Assembly: GCA_016401345.1 (NCBI GenBank)
Contig: JAEACG010000001.1
Coordinates: forward strand, 868,001-932,000
Source of the DNA: Fictibacillus nanhaiensis
GTDB lineage: Bacteria; Bacillota; Bacilli; Bacillales; Fictibacillaceae
Direction: 5' to 3'
DNA length: 64,000 bases
Shown one piece after another: positions 16,513 through 24,549 of the stretch (position 1 is the first letter of the stretch; each line of letters opens with the position of its first letter). A program made the position numbers and the translations under genes. The notes beneath the pieces are model-generated. The model was not told the origin of the DNA. It searched no databases and saw nothing but the letters and a program-made list of their open reading frames with translations.

Positions 16513-17361
16513 TTATGTAAGTTTCTTCTCGGCAAGCCTCACTCTTAATTTTCTCATCTTGCCTAATGTTCCTTCATATTCAAGTTTTCCTTGCTCGATC
16601 AAATAATGAATCCGGTTAAAAATAAAAGCATCACCCACATATTGTTCGATATGGCCGAGTATATCGCCTACGAGACGTGAGCAACCTCTAAATCCTTCTC
16701 CATACTTCCACTCCAAACGTCTTACGGAATGAATGATGTACGCATCTAAATGGTCAACACTAACGCTTCTTATTGCACCGTCTTCCCAAAGTCTAAGCAC
16801 TTCTTCTGATTCACTCAAAGTCTTCCATTTTTCTACAAATTTTTTCTTAGCATCTAATGAGATAGGATCGTAACTATCCGATTTCTCTAAAATGATCTTA
16901 AGATGATCTGGAGAAACTTCACTCGTGTGCAGTGATGTATAGAAGACATCAAGAGGTTTGCAATATTTGTTAAAACATTCATTGGTATCAACCACAAAAA
17001 TCTTGTTTTCTCGATCTTCGAGTAACTTCATCACAAATCTCAAACCCGTTTGTTCAGTCGCATTGTCAGCTGTCCAGATTATAATTGTCGCATCTTTAGG
17101 AATATCACCAATTTCCTGAAGTGCTTGCCTAAAACTAGATTCATAATCGTTTGAATAATATTCTGCCATGTCACCAATTGACAAATTGTCTTTGAACCAT
17201 TGAATCCGTCCAACTAATCCCTTTTCAGTTTCCAGTTCACGAATAGGTCCGATCGCAAAAGAATCAGGAAATCCAATTACATGTTCCTGGCGTTTTTCCT
17301 TACTTAGCATCCATTTCATTGCGCCAGCCATAGTTTCTCCAAACACTATATGAACGTTCAT
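16513..17361 (-). CDS. DUF1835/DUF3658-type protein
   Basis: A 282-residue cytosolic protein. The N-terminus NVHIVFGETMAGAMKW is characteristic of DUF1835, and the C-terminal half (about 180-280) looks like the DUF3658 partner domain common in Bacillus. Biochemical role unknown. AAGGAGC lies 7 to 8 bases before ATG 17361. It leads an operon with the GNAT gene (18 bases downstream) and the former lipoprotein. Confidence 0.75.
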   Translation of the reverse strand: MNVHIVFGETMAGAMKWMLSKEKRQEHVIGFPDSFAIGPIRELETEKGLVGRIQWFKDNLSIGDMAEYYSNDYESSFRQALQEIGDIPKDATIIIWTADNATEQTGLRFVMKLLEDRENKIFVVDTNECFNKYCKPLDVFYTSLHTSEVSPDHLKIILEKSDSYDPISLDAKKKFVEKWKTLSESEEVLRLWEDGAIRSVSVDHLDAYIIHSVRRLEWKYGEGFRGCSRLVGDILGHIEQYVGDAFIFNRIHYLIEQGKLEYEGTLGKMRKLRVRLAEKKLT

Positions 17362-17458
17362 TTTACAGCTCCTTACTTACAATCCACCAAGACCATCCTA
17401 ACCATTCTCTAGTCTACCTGTAATACCCTCTTTATTTCCAAAATTTATTACAGAATTT

Positions 17459-17486
17459 AAAAAAGAGCTGAGTATGTTCAGCTCCT
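17459..17486 (-). terminator. Terminator after lipoprotein gene
   Basis: GAGCTGA pairs with TCAGCTC and the minus strand continues into TTTTTT. Confidence 0.8.
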
Positions 17487-17495
17487 CAAACCCAA

Positions 17496-17981
17496 TTATT
17501 TTAAATCTGTTTCTTCTAATGTAAAGTTGTTTTCTTCCGCAAACTTCTCTAATTCACTCTGACTTTTTTCGCTCATTTTTTCTGCTTCCTCGAGCATTGT
17601 ATACGACTTTTCATCTAATTCTACATCTTGTTCTTCTATTGCAGTTAAACTTAATTTCATCGCTTCTGCTCTAGTCTTTATATCTTTCACAAAAAGATCT
17701 TGTGATTTTTTTAAATCGTCTAATTCATTCAAGCTTATTCCTTCAGCTTCTTTTGCCAATGCTTCATAATCGGCAATTGTGGTCTCTAGTTCTTCTTTCG
17801 CAGTAGGGTCTTGTAACATTTTTTCAAAATTAGCTTCCACTTGTTTAGATAATTCCATATCTTTTTTTATTAGTTTATTGCGATCATCCAAATACGCATT
17901 AAAATCATCTTCAATCAACATGTTACAACCACCTAAAACGATTACACTTAGCGCTACTACCATCACCAATAACTTTTTCAT
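17496..17981 (-). CDS. Lipoprotein with long helical region
   Basis: A 161-residue lipoprotein. The signal peptide MKKLLVMVVALSVIVLGGC ends in a clean lipobox LGGC (C19). The remainder is rich in E, K and L and should be almost entirely helical or coiled-coil, similar in style to the YkyA/putative cell-wall-associated lipoproteins of Bacillus. No enzymatic motif. It should be anchored to the outer face of the membrane. Monocistronic, with its own terminator. Confidence 0.75.
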   Translation of the reverse strand: MKKLLVMVVALSVIVLGGCNMLIEDDFNAYLDDRNKLIKKDMELSKQVEANFEKMLQDPTAKEELETTIADYEALAKEAEGISLNELDDLKKSQDLFVKDIKTRAEAMKLSLTAIEEQDVELDEKSYTMLEEAEKMSEKSQSELEKFAEENNFTLEETDLK

Positions 17982-18049
17982 ATTTTCTTTTCACCTCATG
18001 GATAATTTTGGAGTCTATTTCTTGATACCCTTTATCCACGAGTTACTAA

Positions 18050-18081
18050 ACCAAAGTTTTACATTTTTATAAAACTTTGGT
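18050..18081 (-). terminator. Hairpin overlapping the MerR gene stop
   Basis: ACCAAAGTTTTA (18050-18061) and TAAAACTTTGGT (18070-18081) form a perfect 12-bp stem. The U-tract on the minus strand is short, so termination strength is uncertain. Confidence 0.6.
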
Positions 18082-18830
18082 CATGCGTTGATGGTCTGAT
18101 AACTAATGATTGCTCTATCCAAAAATTCTAAGACTTCGTTGCTAATGGGATATAAATTTAGTGAGTGTGATGAACCTTCGGATTTTCGAGCGTTCCAAAA
18201 CTTTTCCTCTAATTCGGTGTCACCCTGGAACATTTCATGAGATAAGAGTAAAACATCTGATGCAATTAATAGACCTTCTTCTGACGTTGGTTCACTATTC
18301 TTTCTTAAACAGATTTCTATTCTTTTTAAAATGTTCACCCATTTTGCAGTACTTGCATCCTCAAGCTTCGGTAAAGAAGATTGAAGCGTTTTTCTCTCGT
18401 TGTCTGAAAAGAACTTTTCCCAGTTTTTATCCTTATCAGAAATCTTAACACCTTCATTTGTTTGGACGAGAGATAGGATATGTTCCCAATTCAACTCTCC
18501 CTCAATCTCTAGAATATGGAGAAGTGTATTTATCTTTTCAGACGCTGATTGAAGCTGATTCAGCTGTGTCTGTACATCTTTTTTCTGAGCTGCAAGAATA
18601 TCTTTTATCGTTACTTCACCTATTATTTTTTTTATCTCTGTTAAAGGTAGAGACAAAGATTTTAAGAGTGTAATCTTTTCTAATAGTTGCAGATCTTCTT
18701 TCGTATACATTCTTGTACCGCTATCACTCTTGATACTCGGTAAAAGCAGTCCAATTTGGTCATAGTATCGTAGTGTTCTTACCGAAACGCCATATTGTTT
18801 TGAAACCTCTCCTGTTGAAAATAAGCTCAT
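18081..18830 (-). CDS. MerR-family regulator with effector domain
   Basis: A 249-residue regulator. The N-terminal winged helix reads FSTGEVSKQYGVSVRTLRYYDQIGLL, the classic MerR signature (residues about 4-29), followed by a coiled-coil dimer helix to about 115 and a helical C-terminal effector domain resembling TipA/SkgA-type drug-binding modules. There are no cysteine clusters, so metal sensing is unlikely; small hydrophobic compounds are more plausible. It is divergent from a CPBP protease gene, with a MerR-type promoter between them. AAAGGAG precedes ATG 18830. Confidence 0.88.
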   Translation of the reverse strand: MSLFSTGEVSKQYGVSVRTLRYYDQIGLLLPSIKSDSGTRMYTKEDLQLLEKITLLKSLSLPLTEIKKIIGEVTIKDILAAQKKDVQTQLNQLQSASEKINTLLHILEIEGELNWEHILSLVQTNEGVKISDKDKNWEKFFSDNERKTLQSSLPKLEDASTAKWVNILKRIEICLRKNSEPTSEEGLLIASDVLLLSHEMFQGDTELEEKFWNARKSEGSSHSLNLYPISNEVLEFLDRAIISYQTINA

Positions 18831-18854
18831 GATTAATAAACTCTCCTTTTTCTC

Positions 18855-18885
18855 TTGCAGGTTACGTTACGTCACCACTTACTAT
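18855..18885 (+). promoter_or_regulatory. MerR-type promoter with 19-bp spacer and dyad operator
   Basis: TTGCAG (18855-18860), a 19-base spacer, and TACTAT (18880-18885). The spacer contains the dyad GGTTACGT-T-ACGTCACC (18860-18876, one mismatch). An overlong spacer holding a dyad is the hallmark of promoters that MerR proteins activate by twisting. It drives the CPBP gene, 38 bases downstream. Confidence 0.75.
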
Positions 18886-18923
18886 TAACATATTATAACA
18901 AGTTAATCAGGAGGAACAATACA

Positions 18924-19610
18924 ATGATAGTTACTACAGAGAGAAAATGGAATGGTCGTGAACTCATACTTTTATTGAGTCTTTGTTTAGTTGGCGTACC
19001 CATTCTATTGGAGAAAGTACTTTATGATCAGTTGCTTCAATGGCTGGATAGCACATTGTACGCGGGAACATTAACTGGTTTCTGCATGGCAATCGTATTT
19101 ACTTTAGGTGTTTATTGGATCGCGTTAAAACCAAACAAGTTAGGATGGCGTGCAGTGGGTATTGCACCACTCACAAAAAAAATGTGGAAAACAATTGTTC
19201 TATTGACAATACTTCTTATACTCATTAGTATCGCAATTGTCGTAGTGATGGATTTCCTCACCATAGGAACAAATAATGCTAAGACAGACAGTTTAAAGGC
19301 TGATCTTACACCATTTACATTTGTGATTGGTTTCCTATCCGCTGCTGTGGTTTCTCCTATTTATGAAGAGATTTTTTACCGTGGTTTTTTGTATACATGG
19401 TTCAGACGATGGGGTGTTAAAAAGGCGATGATTTTAAGTTCGTTCATTTTCATGATCGTTCATATACCTACTTATAACACATTGCCAGTAAACTTTGCAT
19501 CAGGTCTTGTCTTTTGCTGGGTATATGAAAAGACGGGTTCCATTATTCCAGCGATCATCATTCATGGAGTTGTGAACGGAATCGGAATCTCGTTGTCTGT
19601 TTTAGGATAA
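18924..19610 (+). CDS. CPBP/CAAX-type intramembrane metalloprotease
   Basis: A 228-residue membrane protein with about six to seven hydrophobic segments. The CPBP motifs are complete: EEIFYRG (E148, E149, R153), H180 in IVHIP and H214 in IIHGVVN. Members are glutamic-type intramembrane proteases related to Rce1; in Bacillus and lactic bacteria some confer peptide or bacteriocin self-protection. ATG 18924 has AGGAGG 9 to 10 bases upstream. The longer frame from 18855 would start at the -35 box and is rejected. Control by the divergent MerR regulator is inferred from the promoter. Confidence 0.88.
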   Translation: MIVTTERKWNGRELILLLSLCLVGVPILLEKVLYDQLLQWLDSTLYAGTLTGFCMAIVFTLGVYWIALKPNKLGWRAVGIAPLTKKMWKTIVLLTILLILISIAIVVVMDFLTIGTNNAKTDSLKADLTPFTFVIGFLSAAVVSPIYEEIFYRGFLYTWFRRWGVKKAMILSSFIFMIVHIPTYNTLPVNFASGLVFCWVYEKTGSIIPAIIIHGVVNGIGISLSVLG

Positions 19611-19628
19611 TCCAAAAAAATAAAACAA

Positions 19629-19660
19629 AAAAAGCGAAGATCCCCTAAGGTCTTCGCTTT
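19629..19660 (+). terminator. Terminator after CPBP gene
   Basis: AAAGCGAAGA and TCTTCGCTTT form the stem around a short loop, with a T-rich tail. It may also serve the convergent micro-protein gene. Confidence 0.8.
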
Positions 19661-19685
19661 CTTCATATTTCATATATAGCGTCTT

Positions 19686-19829
19686 TTATTTCGGATTCAA
19701 AGGCGTTAATTCAAATTCTGGCTTGCGCTTTTCTTGTTCAACTACAGACTGTTCTTTAAGCACGTATCGTGATACTGGCAAATCCAAAGGCTTTATCGTT
19801 TGCTGGTTATAATTGGTCATAGTAAGCAT
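19686..19829 (-). CDS. Micro-protein of 47 residues, unknown
   Basis: An open frame starting MLTMTNYNQQTIKPLDLPVS and ending TPLNPK. AAGGAGGG lies 7 to 8 bases before ATG 19829, an ideal spacing, and the frame ends 26 bases before the shared terminator. The composition is polar, with no membrane segment. The ribosome site and terminator make a real gene likely. The family is not recognised. Confidence 0.6.
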   Translation of the reverse strand: MLTMTNYNQQTIKPLDLPVSRYVLKEQSVVEQEKRKPEFELTPLNPK

Positions 19830-19925
19830 AACTCATCCCTCCTTACCAGGTTTTAACTTCTATTTACCCCGTATGTTATAGTAAGAAACCTTTTTCTACA
19901 AAAATAGTGCGACAGTCCTCATTAT

Positions 19926-19955
19926 TTGTCTAAATCATGACTATAGGAGTAGAAT
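19926..19955 (+). promoter_or_regulatory. Candidate promoter for the Gfo/Idh oxidoreductase
   Basis: TTGTCT (19926-19931), an 18-base spacer and TAGAAT (19950-19955), 55 bases before the start codon. The -35 is one base off consensus and the spacer one base long. Confidence 0.45.
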
Positions 19956-20010
19956 ACATACTATGATAAGCAACAGGTACTGCCTACAGCGTGTGAAAGG
20001 ATGAGTCATC

Positions 20011-21003
20011 TTGAAATTTGGAGTTATTGGAACGAATTGGATTACAGAGAGCTTTATTGCTGCCGCTAAAGAAGTTAAAGGTTTTACATTGAGCGCAGTT
20101 TATTCGCGTACAGAAGAAAAAGCGAAAGAATTTGCTGAGAAGAATGGTGCTGAACATACGTTTACAGATTTAGAAAAGATGGCAGCTAGTGATGTAATTG
20201 ATGCGGTGTATATTGCCAGCCCGAACTCTTTCCATGCAGAGTATGCCATCACGCTCATGAACCATGGCAAGCATGTAATATGTGAAAAACCTATGGCATC
20301 GAATGCACGAGAAGTAGAAAAAATGATCGCTGTCGCTAAAGAAAACAACGTACTGCTGATGGAAGCTATGCGTTCGACCGTGACACCGAACTTTAAGAGC
20401 ATTCAAGAGAACCTGCATAAAATCGGTAAGATCCGCCGTTATTTTGCAAACTCCTGCCAGTATTCTTCCCGTTACGATAAATATAAAGAAGGCACGATCC
20501 TTAACGCTTTCAAACCTGAGTTCTCAAATGGATCGTTAATGGATATCGGAATTTATTGTTTGTATCCGATGGTCGTCCTTTTCGGAGAACCTGCAGATAT
20601 TAAAGCAAACGCCTACCTGCTAGAGTCTGGCGTCGATGGTGAAGGGAGTATACTCTTAAACTATGGCGAAAGTGAAGCCGTTGTGATGTACTCCAAAATC
20701 TCAAACTCTTACGTACCTTCTGAAATTCAAGGAGAGAACGGAAGTATTTTGATCGATCATATACAGGACATGACAAAGATTGCAATCCGCTACCGTGATG
20801 GAAGTACGGAGGACATTACAGTAGAGCAGAACAAACCAAAGATGTATTACGAAGCAAAAGAATTTATCGAGCTGGTCGAACGTGGTGAACTTGAGTCTAA
20901 AGTGAACTCACATGCGAATTCACTTGCAGTAATGAAGATTATGGATGAGGCTAGAAGACAGGTTGGACTTGCTTATCCAGCTGACCGATCAAACAACGTG
21001 TAA
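20011..21003 (+). CDS. Gfo/Idh/MocA-family oxidoreductase
   Basis: A 330-residue NAD(P)-dependent dehydrogenase. The Rossmann start GVIGTNWITESF, the conserved SRTEEKAKEFAEK after strand 2, and HVICEKPMASNAREVE (the EKP motif) are diagnostic. The C-terminal alpha/beta domain carries the substrate pocket. Members act on sugars, inositols and related polyols, and the exact substrate is unknown. TTG at 20011 is the start, about 10 bases after AAAGG. The FrnE-like gene follows 54 bases later on the same strand with its own ribosome site. Confidence 0.88.
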   Translation: MKFGVIGTNWITESFIAAAKEVKGFTLSAVYSRTEEKAKEFAEKNGAEHTFTDLEKMAASDVIDAVYIASPNSFHAEYAITLMNHGKHVICEKPMASNAREVEKMIAVAKENNVLLMEAMRSTVTPNFKSIQENLHKIGKIRRYFANSCQYSSRYDKYKEGTILNAFKPEFSNGSLMDIGIYCLYPMVVLFGEPADIKANAYLLESGVDGEGSILLNYGESEAVVMYSKISNSYVPSEIQGENGSILIDHIQDMTKIAIRYRDGSTEDITVEQNKPKMYYEAKEFIELVERGELESKVNSHANSLAVMKIMDEARRQVGLAYPADRSNNV

Positions 21004-21057
21004 AAATAATCGAATCCTTATATACTATAGGTGAAATAATAAATTGGGGGGATACCT

Positions 21058-21759
21058 ATGTTGCACATTGAAATGTGGACAGACTTTGCTTGACCATTCT
21101 GCTATATTGGCAAAAAGCGTCTGGAGGACGCTATTAAAAAGATAAATCATCCTATTGAAGTAACGTATCGCTGCTTCGAACTGGATCCTACAATGGAACG
21201 TGACGTTAACGAAAACATCTATGAAAAATTATCTAAAAAGTATGGCATGAGTATTGACGCCGCTAAAGCAAACACGCAAAACGTGATACAAATGGCAAAG
21301 GATTCCGGACTAGAGTATCACATGGATACGATGATTCTAACCAATACCTTTGATGCTCACCGTTTGACGATGCTTGCTAAAAAAGAAGGTAAGATGCAGG
21401 AGATGACAGAACGCATCTTATATGCCTTTTTTACAGAATCCAAACATATTGGAGATCATGAAACATTAGCAAATCTTGCAGAAGATGTTGGTTTAAATAG
21501 AGAAGCTGTCAGACAGATGCTTTCAAGCGATAAGTTGTCTGATGAGGTTAGAGCTGATGAAGAAACAGCAAAAGCTTATGGAGTAACAGGTGTACCCTTC
21601 TATCTCATCGACAAAAAATATGCGCTTACTGGTGCACAGCCGACAGATGTTTTTGTACAAGCGTTGAACAAAATCATAGCTGAAAACAAAATCACGATAC
21701 TAAACAATGAAGATGGAATGAGCTGCGACGATGATGGCTGTGAAATTCCCAAGAAATAG
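21058..21759 (+). CDS. FrnE/DsbA-like thiol oxidoreductase with in-frame TGA at the active-site cysteine
   Basis: A 233-residue DsbA-superfamily protein if the TGA at 21091-21093 (codon 12) is read through. Before it: MLHIEMWTDFA; after it: PFCYIGKKRLEDA. Homologues such as B. subtilis YwbO have a CPFC motif here, so TGA sits exactly at the first catalytic cysteine. The rest is intact: a cis-proline GVPFYLI segment and a C-terminal C-x4-C (MSCDDDGC) as in FrnE. ATG 21058 follows GGGGGGAT. A 6-bp hairpin begins 22 nt after the TGA. Either this is selenocysteine (U-P-F-C) or a TGC-to-TGA mutation left a dead gene whose only remaining start is near 21193. Which one cannot be settled from this window. 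Confidence 0.7.
21116..21132 (+). other. Candidate bacterial SECIS hairpin
   Basis: AGCGTC (21116-21121) and GACGCT (21127-21132) form a perfect 6-bp stem with the 5-nt loop TGGAG. The loop begins 28 nt after the TGA and has G at its second position, within the loose rules for bacterial SECIS elements (loop roughly 16 to 37 nt after UGA, G in the first two loop positions). Hairpins of this size are common by chance, so this supports but does not prove selenocysteine. Confidence 0.45.
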
Positions 21760-21790
21760 CAGATCATTAGTATGGCAAATCGCATATTAG

Positions 21791-21826
21791 AAAAACGCAG
21801 AGGGATTAGTATCCTCTGCGTTTTTT
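21791..21826. terminator. Strong terminator between FrnE-like and nucleosidase genes
   Basis: AAAACGCAGAGGGAT pairs with ATCCTCTGCGTTTT around TAGT, with A-runs and T-runs on the two sides, so it is bidirectional. Confidence 0.9.
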
Positions 21827-21848
21827 CACTAAAGCCATAATTCCTTAA

Positions 21849-22520
21849 TTATATAAACTTCTTTAAATATTCACCGAATATTTTGTTCATCACTTTGGGA
21901 GTATTTTCTAAATAAACATTAATCTGTTCCTTGTTTGATACGAATTTATCAGAGTTACTTTCATCTGTTGGAAAATCAGATATACCTTTGATAATAATAC
22001 ATTCAACGTCATTCTTCTTACAGATATAAGCAATTGCACTCGCTTCTGTATCGGCGATTGTTATTTGATTTTCTTTAAGCTCTAAATAGTCCTTCCACAT
22101 AACGACTGCTTTATCAGCTGTGCCAATTATTCCCGTGTTAAAATCATTTCCGTATTTCGATAAATCAATATCAACGATGAAGGATTGCTTAATAAAAGGT
22201 TCAACTTCTTTTACTGTACAATCATATTGAACGGCTTTATCGGGTACGAAGATATCCAAATTACTAAACGCATCGTCTATGCCTGCACATGTTCCAGCTA
22301 CGATTACCTTCGTTAAGTTGAATCTTGAAATCATATACTGATTACCACCAACACCATTTACTTTCCTTACACCTGTACAATAAAAAACAAGTTCGGAATC
22401 ATTCATTATTCTCATGAAATACTCGCCATAAGGATATTCGAAGCGTTCTTTCTCTTTTATGCTGAAATATTCTAAGGTCGCTTCATATTCCCACTTCGTC
22501 GCTATACTTATTCCTATCAT
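21849..22520 (-). CDS. Nucleoside phosphorylase-like protein (MTA/SAH nucleosidase fold)
   Basis: A 223-residue protein of the PNP/UDP phosphorylase superfamily. The start IGISIATKWEY, the glycine-rich VIVAGTCAGID (strand with phosphate/ribose loop), and DTEASAIAYICKKNDVECIIIKGISDFP (in pieces) parallel the M-E-A-x-A and KxISD motifs of 5'-methylthioadenosine/S-adenosylhomocysteine nucleosidase. A threonine replaces the usual methionine before the substrate-binding glutamate, so specificity may differ from Pfs. AGGGGAT precedes ATG 22520. Monocistronic. Confidence 0.75.
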   Translation of the reverse strand: MIGISIATKWEYEATLEYFSIKEKERFEYPYGEYFMRIMNDSELVFYCTGVRKVNGVGGNQYMISRFNLTKVIVAGTCAGIDDAFSNLDIFVPDKAVQYDCTVKEVEPFIKQSFIVDIDLSKYGNDFNTGIIGTADKAVVMWKDYLELKENQITIADTEASAIAYICKKNDVECIIIKGISDFPTDESNSDKFVSNKEQINVYLENTPKVMNKIFGEYLKKFI

Positions 22521-22583
22521 AAAACTTATCCCCTATAACGCTTAAGATTAAAAAGCCTTTTACATCTGAGCCAAAATCTAGAT

Positions 22584-23066
22584 TTATACGCTTCTCTCGA
22601 CCTTCAATTCAAAATTAGGTTTGGTCACATATTCTTTGTAGATAACTTTTCCTTCATTTTTTAAGTAATCACTAAAACGTGTCAGATATGCCTCTCCTGT
22701 TAACATGCCTAAAACATCTTCTTTTGGCACCCACCGGCTATCTGTCGTTTCATCAGACACCCCTAGTTCCCCGCCAATCGGTTTACACACAAAATCAAAC
22801 ATCACTTTCGTTGGAACGTTCGTGACTCCATCATGCCATGTATATTGTGCCGTGTTCGAGTACACACCCGAGAGATATGAAACGGTAGTATCAATACCGC
22901 TCTCTTCCTTTATTTCACGAACCAATGCGTCGATTAAATTTTCTCCTGCTTCTACTTGTCCTCCAGGAAACACCCAGCCGTTATGTATCGTTTTTACTAA
23001 TAATACATTCCCTTTACCATCTTCCACATATCCTGCCACTGCCACAATATGAGTTGGCATTATCAT
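22584..23066 (-). CDS. Nudix hydrolase
   Basis: A 160-residue Nudix protein. The complete Nudix box runs from GGQVEAGEN to REIKEESGI, giving the metal-binding RExxEE. Members hydrolyse nucleoside diphosphates linked to another group, often as housecleaning. I start at ATG 23066, 8 bases after GGAGG; the longer frame begins at a TTG that overlaps this ribosome site. The C-terminus YVTKPNFELKVERSV is unremarkable. Substrate unknown. Confidence 0.85.
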   Translation of the reverse strand: MIMPTHIVAVAGYVEDGKGNVLLVKTIHNGWVFPGGQVEAGENLIDALVREIKEESGIDTTVSYLSGVYSNTAQYTWHDGVTNVPTKVMFDFVCKPIGGELGVSDETTDSRWVPKEDVLGMLTGEAYLTRFSDYLKNEGKVIYKEYVTKPNFELKVERSV

Positions 23067-23179
23067 CACTATGACCTCCAATAAATAGATTTCTATTACC
23101 CTATTTCATCATAGGTTCAATTAGAAGTTATTCCCATGATTTCGTGATGATAGGTCGATGATAAGACGGCCATATTTAA

Positions 23180-23419
23180 TCATTTTTCAAAATCAACGCT
23201 TACATAAATGAATGAAAAAAGAAAAAGCAAAGCTTCGATGATATTTGTAGCAAGTTTTATTGTGGGATTAAAAGAAAGATCAAATATGATATGCACTACA
23301 CAATATAAACCTGTAACAATGATTAGAACTAGCAGGACAGATTTGTTAATTATCGCCTTAAATTTTATTTTATTCACTTCCCTATTAAACAACTTATCAA
23401 TACCTGCACAACGCTTCAT
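23180..23419 (-). CDS. Small two-segment membrane protein, unknown
   Basis: Up to 79 residues with two hydrophobic segments (about 26-48 and 56-76). The frame starts 23 bases inside the upstream gene's 3' end, suggesting coupling, but the ribosome site is weak. Internal GTG/TTG codons offer shorter starts. The gene is plausible because of its membrane-protein composition and same-strand overlap; there is no recognised family. Confidence 0.45.
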   Translation of the reverse strand: MKRCAGIDKLFNREVNKIKFKAIINKSVLLVLIIVTGLYCVVHIIFDLSFNPTIKLATNIIEALLFLFSFIYVSVDFEK

Positions 23420-24146
23420 TTAAAAAGTCTTTCCGATAGCCGCTTTTCTGATGAATGACTTCCACCCAATGTTCAATTGAATCGGTTTGATCTCCCTTAA
23501 TCAAGCCTTCACTCGTACTTAAAAAACTTTCCCAATCGAAGAACTCCCAGTGTGCAGTCTCATCTTTATAAGGTACTCTACATTCAAAGAGAGGCTTTGG
23601 ATATATAAGATTCTGCGAATATTCAGCTCCTCTTAAGAAGATATCAGTATCAATAGGAGTCAGATCAAATATTTGATTTGAAACTTTGCCATTTGGTCTA
23701 TGATAAAGGATTTCAATCTGGTTTTGATTTCTAGACTGGACTTGGATTTCAGCCGCAGGAAAGAACCCTTTTAACTTTTCATTTGAAAAGTCTTTACTAT
23801 TTGTTTCAACGAGGATGGGCTGCAGCCACTGATCACCTAAATCACACAAATAGCGGTTACCATTCTCGTCTAATGCCACAACAGCTACATGTGCTTCATC
23901 GGAATGAAACTTTGAACCAATTGGATAGGCTTTGATTCTATCTTGTTTACATTCATCTAATAACCATAGTGCTAGATCAAAGCAGTTTCCCGTATTGCCG
24001 TATTGAATCCTATGCTCTTTCATCAACGAGACGTCTCTTTGTTTTTTTGCCGTTCCCTTATGGAAGTACCAAGCCTTCGTTAAGGTTTCCATAGGAAAAG
24101 AATCGAACTTCTTCCACGTTTCAAGAATATGATGTGTTGGATACAC
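23397..24146 (-). CDS. Arylamine N-acetyltransferase-like / cysteine-protease-fold protein, unknown
   Basis: A 249-residue protein with a probable Cys-His-Asp triad: GNCFDLALWLL (C near 55), EAHVAVV (H near 86) and YLCDLGDQW (D near 102). This order and spacing recall arylamine N-acetyltransferases and transglutaminase-like folds, although overall similarity is too low for me to name the enzyme. GTG 24146 follows AGGGGGGAT. The small membrane protein downstream overlaps its 3' end. Substrate unknown. Confidence 0.6.
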   Translation of the reverse strand: MYPTHHILETWKKFDSFPMETLTKAWYFHKGTAKKQRDVSLMKEHRIQYGNTGNCFDLALWLLDECKQDRIKAYPIGSKFHSDEAHVAVVALDENGNRYLCDLGDQWLQPILVETNSKDFSNEKLKGFFPAAEIQVQSRNQNQIEILYHRPNGKVSNQIFDLTPIDTDIFLRGAEYSQNLIYPKPLFECRVPYKDETAHWEFFDWESFLSTSEGLIKGDQTDSIEHWVEVIHQKSGYRKDFLNEALCRY

Positions 24147-24236
24147 CTAAAATCCCCCCTTACACTCATACTATATATTTACAATTAAGTATATCATCAT
24201 CAATTAGCACCGTTAACATGTTAAGGAGGTTATGAA

Positions 24237-24503
24237 TTGGAAAGCGTTATTTTTGTCAGTGAACTATTTTTATTTACCTCGTTTATACTTATTCTCTTTC
24301 TAAGAAAACACACTTCTAAAAACGTATGTACGACTCTATTCCTTTACCTAATCGGAGCACTCCCCCTTATTATTGCAGGTTTGACTAGTCCTCGGGATAA
24401 TCTTAGTACACCTTTAGGACTCGGCCTTTCGTTGATTTACACATGGCTTATCGTAGGGATCGCTATGCTTTACTGCATTGTATTATTACTGAAAACAAAA
24501 TAA
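24237..24503 (+). CDS. Small membrane protein, unknown
   Basis: An 88-residue protein with three hydrophobic segments (about 4-22, 33-49 and 64-85). AGGAGG lies 7 bases before TTG 24237; an out-of-frame ATG at 24232 gives only a short peptide. It is divergent from the acetyltransferase-like gene and ends at a shared terminator with pheA. Confidence 0.6.
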   Translation: MESVIFVSELFLFTSFILILFLRKHTSKNVCTTLFLYLIGALPLIIAGLTSPRDNLSTPLGLGLSLIYTWLIVGIAMLYCIVLLLKTK

Positions 24504-24513
24504 GTGACCAAAT

Positions 24514-24544
24514 AAAAAGAGCCCCCACATTCTCGGAGCTCTTT
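24514..24544. terminator. Terminator between small membrane gene and pheA
   Basis: AAAGAGC and GCTCTTT form the outer stem with a C-rich/G-rich inner part. It can serve both convergent genes. Confidence 0.75.
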
Positions 24545-24549
24545 CCCAG

